Positions 36,001 to 41,800 of a stretch of 64,000 nt of DNA are shown here, piece by piece. The first letter of the stretch is position 1. The number at the start of each line of letters is the position of its first letter. The position numbers and the translations under genes are program-made. Below the pieces are notes generated by a model. The model did not search any database, was not told the origin of the DNA, and worked only from the letters and a program-made list of their open reading frames with translations. This stretch comes from Lytechinus pictus (taxonomy: Eukaryota; Echinodermata; Echinoidea; Temnopleuroida; Toxopneustidae), in contig NC_087257.1 in the NCBI RefSeq assembly GCF_037042905.1, positions 24,561,001 through 24,625,000 on the forward strand, in the 5' to 3' direction.

Positions 36001-38063
36001 ATTGAACACAAGCCTCAAGTTTTTTTTTTACAGTACTAAATACTATCAATGACATTGGTCTGGTTCCATGTAGGTAAGAGTGATGTGTAGATCTACAGTT
36101 GGATATCATCTGCATAACAGTGATATTTAAAAACAAGGGCATCTTAAAATCTGTTTAAGAGCACCCTTGAAGCACAATGAGAAAAGGATAAGGACTCCAA
36201 CTGATCCCTGCAGTACACCATAAACTACTTCAGCAGGACTGAAAAAAAATCACACTACAGTAGGACTATAAATTCATTTTTGATTTCATGAAACATTTCC
36301 ATCAACTCTTTCAAAAGCAAAGTCCATCCAAATATCAAATTGATGGAGAGAAAAATCAGGCATGCATATAAATACTCACTCATAATTTTATTACAGTAGC
36401 ATAAAATGTAAAATAAGAATTTTAATTGATATGGACATCCTTGTCAGTATTGAGAGAGCTGATATCTGAATTGTATCAAGTAATTACTATTATAGAATCT
36501 CCACAAGTAATGATTCTATAGTTTCCTTGAGGAATCAGATTTTAGTGGAATATTACATACAATTTCTTTATAAAATTGTAAGTTTGTATAGAATCCCTCA
36601 TTTGCACATATGCGATTAACACGTACACTTAGCCTGCAATGTTCTAAGTGGTTCAAAATGACTGAAAACATTTTTCTTGTACAAGCAGTGTGTTTGATTT
36701 ATTTATTTCTTTATTCAACACATACAGAAAGTAAAAGATGTCCTGTTAAAACAGATAAACATACATAAAAAATTACACATACCGGTAAATTGATTAAAAT
36801 AATGGCTGACCTTTTTTTTTTGGGGGGGAGGGAACAGAGAAACAGTACTTACTGGGATTACATGTACATATTTACATGATGTATGGGGGCTGCTTGCATG
36901 TGTTATCACAAAATTAAAACTTGAAAAATTTATTCTTTGATGTTTATCATAGTCGACGGTCTCCATGTGTTTATCTTTTAATATTTTCCTGTTTCTATCA
37001 AAACCAGTAGCTCTTAATAACGATTAGACTTCTCATTTCTATACACAGGAAAACAAAAGAATTAAATATTTGAATATTTCAGAAAGAAGAGAGGCATTTA
37101 GAGAGGCAAAAAAATATATGCCACCTCAATACCAACTACCTATTCTGGAGATAATACAAAAATAAATAAAACAATATGAATTCCAAACAAAATATGAATG
37201 AAAGTCATCAATAGCTCTGCCCCCTGCCTTCTTCTTGCATACTGCTTTGCATGATGATGATAATGACGATCATGATGATAATCATCATCATCATCATCAC
37301 AATTCACATAATCATCATCATCATGCATCATCTTCATCATTGTCATCAACATCATCATTGTATGATCATCAAGCATCATTATTATCATTATTAACATCAA
37401 CATCTACATCATCAATATCATCATTATTGTCAATTGTCATGACATACATGTACATATCATCATCATCAGCATAATCCTCATTAACATCATCATCAACATC
37501 ATCATCTTTCATATCATCATTATCATTATCATCGACAACATCATCATCATCATCATCAATCATGATTATCATCTTAACCCCCCCCCCCAATCCTACAAAC
37601 TTACAAATTGATGTTAGCAATGCCATAATAGTTAGAATTTTTAGATTAGTATTAACGTAATACTAATAACAATCAATCCTTCAATCTTCATGAGTTCATC
37701 ATCTTCAATTAGACTTCACAATAACTTTGACTATGATATTTTTTTCCACTCATGATTGAATTTAATTCAAGTAATTCAGTGTGTACATAGTATTGACAAG
37801 CATGCGATTATCTATACAAATACTAGATTCTACTATCATATAGTATAAAAGTTACTGACAGAAACTTACAAGCTCTCTGCAAATGGCTGCGCAGGTTGAG
37901 TGTTTGTGAGAATATGTTCAGCGACTGAAAATCCAAAATAACTTTCCCCCGGTCCTTCTTTAATGACAGGCAGTCTTGTTTCAAAATTAAAACACAATGT
38001 TCTCTCTACAACTGCTAATAAAATACAGAAAGTTGTCGCAAAAGCGACAGGAATCCTCGCCAT
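518..38063 (-). CDS. ITGA6/7-like: Integrin alpha subunit, laminin-binding (alpha3/6/7, PS1-like) class; 5' part, 20 exons
   Basis: Type I membrane adhesion receptor subunit that pairs with an integrin beta chain. Twenty exons joined from 38063 leftwards give 846 codons with every splice phase matching; the remaining calf-2, membrane helix and tail lie left of base 1. Order: signal peptide about 1-24 (mature start FNFETRLP), seven FG-GAP propeller blades about 25-485, thigh to about 645, calf-1 to about 780, start of calf-2. Three blade loops carry calcium motifs: DLNGDGFDD 322-330, DINLDGFED 391-399, DLDGNGFPE 461-469. No inserted I domain. NQWLGVSVVSQGPG followed by CAHRH, and LYISGQVIGESAM in calf-2, are close to vertebrate alpha6/alpha7 and argue for the laminin-binding group over the RGD group. 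Six N-glycosylation sequons are visible. The ATG context (AAAATGG) is strong. Class assignment is from remembered family sequences; identity as an integrin alpha is near certain. Confidence 0.96.
881..1137. mobile_element. GGGCCC/ACAAAGAGTT MITE, copy 1
   Basis: GACCCCGTATTACAAAGAGT at left, AGCTCTTTGTTAGACGGGACC at right in inverse, about 255 bp. Interior holds AAAGCCAGC and TGGATTTCCATA blocks common to all copies. Confidence 0.8.
1193..1288 (-). CDS. Integrin alpha exon 19 (calf-1/calf-2)
   Basis: Residues 781-812. MVDNTAEDSNPDNNIKRFTI then EVESITDILISG. Acceptor TATTCAG, donor GTGAGT. A trinucleotide microsatellite lies 85 bp upstream of the acceptor. Confidence 0.9.
1370..1685. repeat. 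ACT/ACC trinucleotide microsatellite
   Basis: Interrupted CTA/CCA repeats over about 315 bp, upstream of integrin exon 19. The long Thr, Ser and Val open frames here are repeat artefacts. Confidence 0.95.
2216..2295 (-). CDS. Integrin alpha exon 18 (calf-1 end)
   Basis: Residues 755-780. DSFVVRYDASNVPPDAEEFN then ITLVAS, the F.V.........F...A pattern at the calf-1 end. Sequon NIT. Acceptor TTTTCCAG, donor GTAAGT. Confidence 0.93.
2727..2880. repeat. Short inverted repeat (hairpin)
   Basis: ATATTGACTG and ATCAAATATATTGCCC at left against GGCAATATATTTGATTTGCC and CAGTCAATAT at right. Open frames on both strands here are mirror images of each other. Confidence 0.7.
3303..3425. repeat. Pyrimidine-rich CCCT tract
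   Basis: Runs of TCCCTCCCTC, CACCCACCCA and GTCCGTCCGTCC between integrin exons 17 and 18. Confidence 0.8.
3463..3561 (-). CDS. Integrin alpha exon 17 (calf-1)
   Basis: Residues 722-754. AITAACNAETFEEGANETSI then ICELGNPYSAGTM, the conserved C.LGNP strand. One sequon (NET). Phase 0 at both ends, donor GTAAGT. Confidence 0.95.
3663..3790 (+). mobile_element. SINE fragment, related family
   Basis: GGTTTGAGTCCCACCAC (B-box-like), CCTTTGGCAAGGTGTTTATC, CACCCAGGTGTAGTAACTGG and TACCCGGCAGGAAG resemble the body of the SINEs above; head and tail missing. Confidence 0.6.
3807..3935. mobile_element. TTTCATGAAA/GTCAGTG MITE, copy 1
   Basis: TTTCATGAAAAGTTTTGTCA to ACTGACAAAACTCTTAGTGA; interior AGCCAATCAGATGCAAG is shared with the copy at 12071. 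Confidence 0.75.
3932..4174. mobile_element. GGGCCC/ACAAAGAGTT MITE, copy 2
   Basis: CTTACAAAGAGTTACGATTG at left, ACTTGTAAGACAGGGCCC at right. First of three copies head to tail. Confidence 0.82.
4167..4412. mobile_element. GGGCCC/ACAAAGAGTT MITE, copy 3
   Basis: GGGCCCTGTCTTACAAAGAG at left; shares its left GGGCCC with copy 2 and its right GGGCCC with copy 4. The right inverted repeat is shortened. Confidence 0.8.
4407..4664. mobile_element. GGGCCC/ACAAAGAGTT MITE, copy 4
   Basis: GGGCCCCGTCTTACAAAGAG at left, ACTCTTGTAAGATGGGGCCC at right. Ends 25 bp from the donor side of integrin exon 16. Confidence 0.82.
4689..4836 (-). CDS. Integrin alpha exon 16 (calf-1)
   Basis: Residues 672-721. 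TPPVLRVGQQLEISMSVNIA, NREEDAYDARLVITYPSYLG, FISLSSDSP: the conserved calf-1 strand pair (DAYDARL..TYP). Acceptor TCTCCCAG, donor GTATGA. Confidence 0.95.
4837..5869. other. Unassigned intron sequence
   Basis: Integrin intron 15, right of exon 16: AT-rich, no repeat family or open frame recognised. Confidence 0.5.
5870..6125. repeat. ATC trinucleotide microsatellite
   Basis: Nearly pure CAT/ATC repeats for about 250 bp in integrin intron 15. Confidence 0.95.
6269..6580. mobile_element. Foldback MITE, GGCCCGTATTCTGAAGT type
   Basis: About 75-bp inverted repeats (GGCCCGTATTCTGAAGTCGG; GGTTTAAAGTTGTGGTTTAA) around a 150-bp centre. Right end lies 16 bp from the donor of integrin exon 15. Confidence 0.88.
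6599..6681 (-). CDS. Integrin alpha exon 15 (genu, calf-1 start)
   Basis: Residues 645-671. VHFSKECAKDDGKCITDLDV is the conserved FxKxCGxDxxCxSDL knee loop with its two cysteines. Its donor is 16 bp from an intronic foldback element. Confidence 0.93.
7047..8482. mobile_element. TTAA-flanked foldback element, copy a (with nested insertion)
   Basis: Ends TTAAAGGAATGGTCCGGGCT and GGACCATCCCTTTAA; long imperfect inverted repeats (about 200 bp) include CGGATAACAAATAAC / TATTTGCTATCCG and the ATGAATATTCATTAGG block. The middle is occupied by another palindromic element. Confidence 0.85.
7437..8245. mobile_element. Nested palindromic element inside the TTAA foldback
   Basis: Near-perfect hairpin with arms about 7550-7745 and 7750-7945, e.g. 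CAGAAAAATTAAGAATATT against its complement and TCCCGACTCTGATTT against AAATCAGAGTCGGGA. Flanked by poly(A)/poly(T) and GAGCTCCT-type blocks. Confidence 0.8.
8628..9020. mobile_element. TIR element CAGACCTGCCAACC
   Basis: ACAGACCTGCCAACC at left and GGTTGGCAGGTCTG at right; the interior is AT-rich and not itself palindromic. A piece of a related sequence (CAGAGCTGCCAACCAGTACT) is at 41167. Confidence 0.72.
9183..9338 (-). CDS. Integrin alpha exon 14 (thigh to knee)
   Basis: Residues 593-644. PGYTDIFRPIPINLTYYIPE matches the conserved DIF.PI.L.L strand; sequon NLT. The rest is acidic and proline-rich (EEEAIMPQPGEPLPSM) before a strand ending NTQTVLIEE. Confidence 0.94.
10468..10628 (-). CDS. 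Integrin alpha exon 13 (thigh)
   Basis: Residues 539-592. INFDIEAEGLRRSKVLNSRV, VFEDSG and ACTPNYNVVLK. Aligns by eye with the LDYVLDADTDRR...RVTF part of alpha7. Acceptor TCTTACAG, donor GTGAGA. Confidence 0.94.
11245..11306 (-). CDS. Integrin alpha exon 12 (thigh)
   Basis: Residues 518-538, CFQVQLCMSYYCLAPEFNDP. The CF.V.LC.SY pattern is the standard thigh strand. Only 62 bp; phases fit both neighbours. Confidence 0.92.
11644..11773. mobile_element. GGTCCCGTAACACAAAG MITE, copy 1
   Basis: GGCCCGTAACACGAAGCTTA to TTTGTGTTACGGGACCC, 130 bp, inner TGATCGTA / TACGATTA. Confidence 0.82.
12071..12210. mobile_element. TTTCATGAAA/GTCAGTG MITE, copy 2
   Basis: GGAGCGCTTCATGAAAGAGT to CTTTAATGAAACACCCCCC; interior GAGCCAATCAGATGCAAG. 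Confidence 0.72.
12246..12347 (-). CDS. Integrin alpha exon 11 (start of thigh domain)
   Basis: Residues 484-517. RGRPVINIEASLTLSLTEID then PNSTNC, the conserved LRxRPxI link from propeller to thigh. Sequon NST. Short acceptor TTTAG, donor GTAGGT. Confidence 0.94.
12702..12973. mobile_element. GGGCCC/ACAAAGAGTT MITE, copy 5
   Basis: GGGTCCTGTCTTACAGAGTT to CTCTTTGTAAGACGGGACCC; same interior blocks. Confidence 0.82.
13488..13743 (-). CDS. Integrin alpha exon 10 (blades 6-7, third calcium motif)
   Basis: Residues 399-483. DIAIGAPYENNGQGAVYIYL, then NASFGYSISGGVDLDGNG and FPEITIGAYEVQQIAVL. Carries the last metal loop DLDGNGFPE and the closing propeller strand. One N-glycosylation site (NAS). 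Confidence 0.96.
14283..14388 (-). CDS. Integrin alpha exon 9 (blade 6, second calcium motif)
   Basis: Residues 364-398. Ends SLFGQVLANIGDINLDGFE; the calcium-binding loop DINLDGFED is completed in exon 10. Acceptor TTCAACAG, donor GTAAGC. Confidence 0.95.
14802..14934. mobile_element. CTCAGTCACATTTGC MITE, copy 1
   Basis: ACCTCAGTCACATTTGC and its complement GCAAATGTGACTGAGGT bound 133 bp; inner repeat CGAAAACA / TGTTTTCG. Confidence 0.83.
14951..15021 (-). repeat. tRNA-like sequence (pseudogene or SINE head)
   Basis: Minus strand has A-box-like TTGGCTCAGTGGCAGAAT and B-box-like GGGTTCAAATCTTAG at normal tRNA spacing. Stems are poorly paired, so not a working tRNA. Abuts a foldback element ending at 14934. 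Confidence 0.55.
15607..15774. mobile_element. CTCAGTCACATTTGC MITE, copy 2
   Basis: ATACCTCAGTCACATTTCGC to GATGTGACTGAGGTATAA, 168 bp, in the same integrin intron as copy 1. Confidence 0.82.
15931..16039 (-). CDS. Integrin alpha exon 8 (blade 5)
   Basis: Residues 327-363. FDDLIIGAPQYFYRDPSN then GGKGGCVYIYLNKAHD, a standard FG-GAP blade. Acceptor ATTTTCAG, donor GTAAGT, phase 2 in and 0 out. Confidence 0.95.
16993..17066 (-). repeat. tRNA-like sequence
   Basis: Minus strand: GTTGGCTCAGTTGGTCGAGG (A box) and GGAGTTCAAACCCCGG (B box), 74 bp. The anticodon loop CTCGCAA could be Ala-like, but acceptor and anticodon stems pair weakly. Likely a SINE head or tRNA pseudogene. Confidence 0.55.
17231..17807. 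mobile_element. TTAA-flanked foldback element, copy b (intact size)
   Basis: TTAAAGGGATGGTCTGGGCT to CGGAGCATCCCGTTAA, 577 bp, no nested insertion; the best view of the uninterrupted element. Confidence 0.88.
17861..18065 (-). CDS. Integrin alpha exon 7 (blades 3-5, first calcium motif)
   Basis: Residues 259-326. FSVASAKLMSGNAQTYIAGA, PRSESMGAV, then SSSFGYDVAAADLNGDG, the start of the first metal-binding loop, completed in exon 8. Donor GTAAGT. Confidence 0.95.
18725..18804 (-). CDS. Integrin alpha exon 6 (blade 3, X-region position)
   Basis: Residues 232-258, PDSIRSINLITPLDYANN then RVGFNSYLG. It ends at the NSYLG that in vertebrate alpha6/alpha7 follows the alternatively spliced X1/X2 segment, but it is much shorter and no second copy is seen nearby. 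Confidence 0.9.
19653..19928. mobile_element. GGGCCC/ACAAAGAGTT MITE, copy 6
   Basis: GGGCCCTGTCTTACAAAGAG to CTCTTTGTAAGATGGGCCCC. Ends 20 bp from integrin exon 5. Confidence 0.83.
19948..20039 (-). CDS. Integrin alpha exon 5 (blade 2-3)
   Basis: Residues 202-231. HFSTDANSASEYIMGVPGSD then NWLGGIALAN, equivalent to the LLFGAPGTYNWKG strand of alpha7. Acceptor TTATGCAG, donor GTAAGT. Confidence 0.9.
20358..20434. repeat. Hairpin, GCGTTTCATACCAGCCCTTC
   Basis: TTTCATACCAGCCCTTCT against AGAAGGGCTGGTATGAAA with CCAAGGCCTTGG at the centre. Confidence 0.8.
20489..20783 (-). mobile_element. tRNA-derived SINE, copy 2
   Basis: Full-length reverse copy: B box GGGATTCGAACC (plus-strand reading), shared CACCTCACCTGGGTCGAGTG, and an ATAATAATAT tail at its 3' end near 20489. 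In integrin intron 4. Confidence 0.87.
21963..22041 (+). repeat. tRNA-like remnant
   Basis: A perfect B box GGTTCGAACCC at 22020-22030 after a poor A-box region; followed directly by a T/G homopolymer block. Weak. Confidence 0.35.
22298..22842. mobile_element. TTAA-type foldback element, third family
   Basis: Starts TTAAAGGTCAAGTGCACATC, ends GTGGACTTCTCCTTTA; terminal inverted repeats are imperfect, interior AT-rich. Confidence 0.55.
24838..25044 (-). CDS. Integrin alpha exon 4 (blade 2)
   Basis: Residues 133-201. Starts ACAHRHIYRPP and includes GKCYFMKANLEKDIF and YKYCQAGTDLDVTR, matching the CAHRY...GRCFVL...FCQ region of alpha6/alpha7. Acceptor CATTCCAG, donor GTGAGT, phase 0 at both ends. 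Confidence 0.95.
25075..25200. repeat. GAT-rich microsatellite
   Basis: Imperfect GATGAT/AATGAT repeats about 30 bp upstream of the acceptor of integrin exon 4. Confidence 0.85.
25677..25756 (-). CDS. Integrin alpha exon 3 (blade 1-2)
   Basis: Residues 106-132. Encodes NTNVDIKDNQWLGVSVVSQ then GPGRPVA, the segment most diagnostic of laminin-type integrins. Acceptor TTTTTCAG, donor GTAAGT; phase 1 in, phase 0 out. Confidence 0.94.
26786..27052. repeat. Purine-rich GGA/GGGGA tract
   Basis: About 265 bp almost free of pyrimidines on the plus strand, about 100 bp downstream of the donor of exon 2. The proline/serine and glycine/arginine open frames are artefacts. Confidence 0.9.
27156..27277 (-). 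CDS. Integrin alpha exon 2 (blade 1)
   Basis: Residues 65-105. Begins LLIVGAPVYQTNIS after acceptor CATCAG and ends at LDTEG. Contains the blade-1 VGAP strand, one N-glycosylation site (NIS) and two cysteines (FKCPF, SDCEI). The only donor that keeps the frame is GTTGGT, which is weak. Two decayed copies of this exon lie just upstream (27366-27455 and 27483-27630). Confidence 0.93.
27366..27455 (-). pseudogene. Decayed tandem copy of integrin exon 2 (relic B)
   Basis: On the minus strand this reads TTTGGCACTCCTGACTAC, a gapped stretch, then CCACCGAACCAGGTGATGTG and TTCATACG. It follows exon 2 (27156-27277) for about 65 bp with many substitutions. The acceptor and first codons are gone, no donor is present and the frame is shifted. 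Its CCCTCTTGTCT lead-in matches the intron just upstream of the true exon, so the duplicated unit included intron sequence. Confidence 0.8.
27483..27630 (-). pseudogene. Decayed tandem copy of integrin exon 2 (relic A)
   Basis: Clear copy of exon 2 and its acceptor: GTCTTATCCATCAG, GTTGGCGCTCCTGTCTAC, AAACCAATATCAGCGCCACC, then TTTCACTTCCAGTTATTTCG. Relative to exon 2 it carries a 6-bp insertion near the 5' end and an 11-bp insertion after GTCTAC; the second breaks the frame. Similarity stops before the donor. It is probably dead; if spliced in, it would truncate the protein. Confidence 0.87.
29724..29885. mobile_element. GGGCCCCTGTTTCAGAGAAC foldback MITE
   Basis: GGGCCCCTGTTTCAGAGAAC and AACTTGTTATA pair with TATAACAAGTCTTTACGAAA and CCAGGCCC; 162 bp. 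Confidence 0.78.
30098..30440. repeat. Inverted/direct repeat cluster, TTCTGTTTCTAAGAAA
   Basis: Two left-hand units (AGTTCTAAAATTCTGTTTCT, AAAAACAAGGAAC) and two right-hand inverted units (GTTCCTTGTTC, TTTCTTAGAAACAAGATTTG) around a central palindrome GGGTAATGCAAAGTTTGCAT. Confidence 0.75.
31028..31641. mobile_element. TTAA-flanked foldback element, copy c
   Basis: TTAAAGGGATGGTCCAGGCT to GGACCATCCCTTTAA. Same internal blocks as copies a and b. In integrin intron 1. Confidence 0.88.
32027..32482. repeat. TIR element with G- and C-run ends
   Basis: GGGAGGGGTAGTCAAATATA and GCTGTACACAGGCGTGACC at left; GGTCACGCATGTGTACAGCA and CATTTGACTGCC followed by about 20 C at right. Confidence 0.75.
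33090..33635. repeat. GC-rich element bounded by G-run and C-run with internal short repeats
   Basis: Starts with about 16 G, ends with about 14 C. Inside, GTTCCAAGGACCCCCGTTTT, GTTCCGAGGACCCTCCTTTT and CTCCAAAGCCCCCGTTTTTT recur every 35-50 bp. Base composition is unlike its surroundings. Confidence 0.7.
33763..34358. mobile_element. Nested foldback element GGGACCCGTTGCATAAAAGT
   Basis: Outer ends GGACCCGTTGCATAAAAGTT and TATGCAACAGGCCCC; inner hairpin 33861-34024 with ATGGACAGAATACTTCAT against ATGAAGTATTCTGTCCAT and TTCAACGAGGCGTAGCCGAG at its tip. Confidence 0.78.
35560..36372 (-). mobile_element. Dead CR1/L2-clade LINE, reverse transcriptase remnant
   Basis: Read on the minus strand in shifting frames this is a non-LTR reverse transcriptase: IWMDFAFERVDGNV (motif A region), YGVLQGSVGVLILFSL (for YGVPQGSVLGPLLFSL), KYHCYADDIQL (catalytic YADD box), RWMSCNSLNLSELFFIGS, MPSKSCRNLGVLIDSTI and TEKIVHALISSQLDFG. 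Many stops and frameshifts and a large deletion between motifs A and B make it non-functional. No 5' end, endonuclease or 3' tail is visible. Confidence 0.82.
37250..37570. repeat. ATC trinucleotide microsatellite, interrupted
   Basis: CATCAT/AACATC repeats about 300 bp downstream of the donor of integrin exon 1. Confidence 0.92.
37870..38063 (-). CDS. Integrin alpha exon 1 (signal peptide, blade 1 start)
   Basis: Residues 1-64 plus two bases. Hydrophobic leader MARIPVAFATTFCILLAVVE, then the mature start FNFETRLPVIKEGPGESYFG and FSVAEH, typical of integrin alpha N-termini. Ends at a consensus donor GTAAGT. Followed by a 10.6-kb intron. Confidence 0.95.
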
Positions 38064-38779
38064 TTTTACTGATGTCTTTAAAACTCCAATACGATAAAGC
38101 CGCTGTCAGATCACCGCAACGGAAACTGCAGAGAAAATCGCCGGTATCCACTCGCGTAGCTTCTGCGAGAACACACCCAAATAAATGAGTAGTCAGCTGG
38201 GCAAGCTGGGATCGCTTTCAGTGTCAATTCCTTTATCGGGAGTTTCGGTAATGCGGATGAATCCATATAGTGCGAGACATGTAAAAAAAAAGTAAACAAG
38301 TACTTCATAGCTTCCTGATCATAATCATATTTAGTTACTAATTATTTATTGATAATTCATATGATTGAATTAAAATAATGATAGTCAATGATAATATTAA
38401 TTTTCACATATCATCTTTTGTCAAAATAATGTTTAAACTCTAGAACTATTTTACTATAGTGTACTAATATTTTGTTTATTTGATTTGCATTTCGGTTCAA
38501 GGAGGTCAAATAGAAAATACATACAGCAGTAGTCATACATACTATAGATAGGGTGCTCTGTCTGTGTATTATGGCAATTCATTGAAGAACAGCAAATTGA
38601 TAATTTGTTATTCCCTTGTAGTTTTCCCCCTTCTGCAAGATTTCTCAGCAACAAACTGAAAGAATCTTTAGCAGCGCTGCAGCGAAGACAGGGAACAGCT
38701 GGTGTTCGCAGGTTCTGAAGTACAGCCTTGTCTGAAGTCCATTTATTAAAAGTCAAGAAGAATTTTCTGCTGTTTGAAA
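38064..38779. promoter_or_regulatory. Divergent promoter region between the integrin alpha and BLOC1S1 genes
   Basis: Only 716 bp separates the two start codons, which face away from each other, so both 5' UTRs and core promoters must lie here unless distant non-coding exons exist. No CpG-rich core or TATA box is obvious. GATA-like words occur (TTTATCGG near 38231, ATACGATAAAG near 38090). Shared regulation is inference from the geometry. Confidence 0.5.
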
Positions 38780-38840
38780 ATGTTGTCGTCTATGCTGAAG
38801 GAGCATCAGGCTAAGCAGACTTCTCGACGAGAAGTTCAAG
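38780..38840 (+). CDS. BLOC1S1: BLOC1S1 exon 1
   Basis: MLSSMLKEHQAKQTSRREVQ, phase 1 at donor GTAAAT. Start context GAAAATGT. Confidence 0.95.
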
Positions 38841-41800
38841 GTAAATATGATAATTGATGGCCAAGTGAATTAATCAAGAATCTAAACTACCTACAGCCTT
38901 ACAGGAGTAGACCTACACAGTGTCTGTACATGAAGATTTAGGGGTTTATTTTCTTCCTGCTGTCTTCCTCAAAATATGTTTATGGTCTGATCACTTTGTC
39001 TTCTTCTTTGTTGTCCTGGCTTCCCCTGATATTCAGGGATCAGCGGTTATCCACAGGTTGAGGATTAATACCCCTTTCATAAACCCATCCTCCAATTATC
39101 CGCGTAAGAGTGCGGATAATTCAATAAAAATTGCATTCACAAACTCCGAAAATAATCCGTACTATTTTTTACGAGCGCCCGACCTGAAAAAGGCGGATAA
39201 TTGTCATGGCAACTGCACACACCCCCTCCGATGGGGTTGTGTTGGAAAAGGGTGACCTTGTGACCGCACCATGGCAATTGTCCGCATTACTTTGGAAATG
39301 CGTTCATAAAGTCAAAATCTGGTCCCGATGCCGCTATTATGCGGATAATATTGCAGCATCGAAATAATGCGAATAACTCTGGTCCCGCTCCGATTTTACG
39401 ACCAAATTATGCGGATATTATCCGCATAATTGGGTTTATGAAGGGTATTAGTGTTCACTTGGGCAGGGTTTGAAGATTCTTCACATATTTATTGCAGAAA
39501 TTGTATCACGGGAACCGAGTTTACATGTAGTATCCAGTGGGTGTGTGTGTGCGTTGTGAATCTGTTAATACGAGTATTACAAAACTGTTTATAGATTTTC
39601 ATATTATCATTAACAGAGAAAAGGAAGAAGGAAGCTTCTACAGCTGCTACCGCTGTCACAAGGTCGTTGGTGGAGAATCTAAATAGCAGGTAAATTTAAG
39701 AAAAATACCATGAAACTTGTTAAGCTATAGCCTACATACATAGGCCTTCATAGATCTCTCAGGGGAGACAACTTTCTTTTAAATACAAGGTGGCAACATA
39801 TTTAGGAATGGTGATCAAGTAAAAATACGTCTAGTAATCACACAATGTATTAAAATATTATACACATTACCTAGCTATCTGCCCATTATTTTTACCTTGA
39901 GCAGATGGTGTATTAAAGAAAAATGATCATGAGAATTCTTAAATTAACAGTCATTATTTTTCACAAATTTCAGCAATTTCTATCTAAAAGCATATTTTTT
40001 TACCAATCTCTATTAACTGCACAGATCACAGACTTGATAATGTGAAAATATATCGTTAGCAATGTTAAGATTAAAAGGGGGGAATAAGGCTCTAATAATT
40101 TGTTAGATAATGGGAACAAAATTGGACTGTTGGGTCTTTTTAATAGCTAGATAAATAATCTTTAGAAGCAACGAGTGATGTATCACACAGAATGTATTAA
40201 AATATTATTTTAAACACTACACATTTATACCTAGCTAACTGCCCATTATTTTTGCCTTGAGCAGATGGTGTATTAAAGAAAAGTTATCATGAGAATTCTT
40301 GAATTAACGGTCATTATTTTACACAAATTTCAGCAATTTCTATCTAAAAGCATATTCTTTTACCAATCTCTATTAATTGCACAGATCACAGACTTGATAA
40401 TGTGAAAATATATAGTTAGCAATGTTAAGATTAAAAGTGTGGGGGGGGGGGAATATGGCTCTAAATAACTTGTCAGAAAATGGGAACAAAATTGGGCTGT
40501 TTGTCTTTTTAATAGCTAGGTAAGGTAAGTGATCTTTACATGCAATTACATGTGGTGTATGCTTAAAGAAATAAATATTCAAGGGAAATGTATTGATTTT
40601 GTACTATCTAAATGTACTGAATTCATTTGCAGAGTGGCCATTGCCTACAACAATGAGAAGAAACTTGATGCAGAGACGAAACAACTTCAGGCCAATTCTG
40701 GTCAGTTTGCTAAACAGAGCATGCAGTGGTTATCTCTGGTCGAGAACTTCAACCAGGCATTAAAGGTTTGTTTATTGTAATTATTGAATAGAGTTCATCA
40801 GAGGGTTTTTTCTTTTTCTTTATTTATTCCTATGTATGATAAAATTGGTTATGCAGGGGCGGGGGTGTCCCCTATGACTTCAATTAATAGGGGTCGGGAG
40901 AAAAGAGACAAAAGGAGGAAGAACAATGGGGAAAAGTCTTGGTTGTGTAATTACATAATACCCTCATTACATTTAGTTTACCTTGTCCCCCCCCCCCCCC
41001 CCTGACACACAATCAAAATAGACTGGCACTACTCTGGTGTAAGAAACATGACTACAATCACCATGAATCATACAAACCCATTCTTCTAGGCTGAAAAAAA
41101 TCGGGAGAGGGCGTCCATATTGATTCCCTAAGTTTGCTTGATGAATTAAGAAAGAAGCATTAAGCAGAGCTGCCAACCAGTACTGATTTTTGGTAATTCA
41201 TACAGACAAATGAGAAGAATACTGATGGTTTCATGTAAAATACTGATTTCTACAGTTTCAGTTTTATTTGTTGTCCTGTCATGTTTCTTTGAAAATTATG
41301 ATTTTTTTTCACCAAAATACTGATTCCCAGCTTTTAAAATACTGAAATGTGCTTCTTTAGGATGGCAGGATTAAGCATGAAACTGTTTTGATAATTTGTA
41401 ACTTCGTTTAAAATTTCAAAGATAAATCTGTTTTTTGTGCTTGCAGGAACTTGGAGATGTTGAGAACTGGGCTCGCAGCATAGAGACTGACATGCAGACA
41501 ATAGCAAGTGCTTTAGAATATGCATACAAAGGTATTTGTTGTCTATTGTTGTACTTGAATATTTATAATGCTAATAATACTAAAAATTATTTTGATAGAA
41601 AGTAATGACAACATTACATAGAATAGTTTTTTATTTCTGTACTGTTTGTATCTAAAAATGGTAATCCAAATTTGTGAGCACTAATATTTAGAGATTATTG
41701 AATATTACATTTATAATTTACCAGAATGTGAGCAACTCCTCAGCTTTTTAATGATAACTTACTTATAAATCTTACACCACTCGTGACTCAACTAATTTAT

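Larger units (their letters stand above)
27631..37869. other. Integrin intron 1, 5' portion (about 10.2 kb)
   Basis: No gene is seen here other than a dead LINE. The stretch holds foldback elements, G/C homopolymer blocks, an ATC microsatellite and an unusually high density of the palindromic octamer ACATGTAC/TACATGTA. Bases 36400-36800 and 34380-35500 hold nothing I recognise. Confidence 0.7.
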
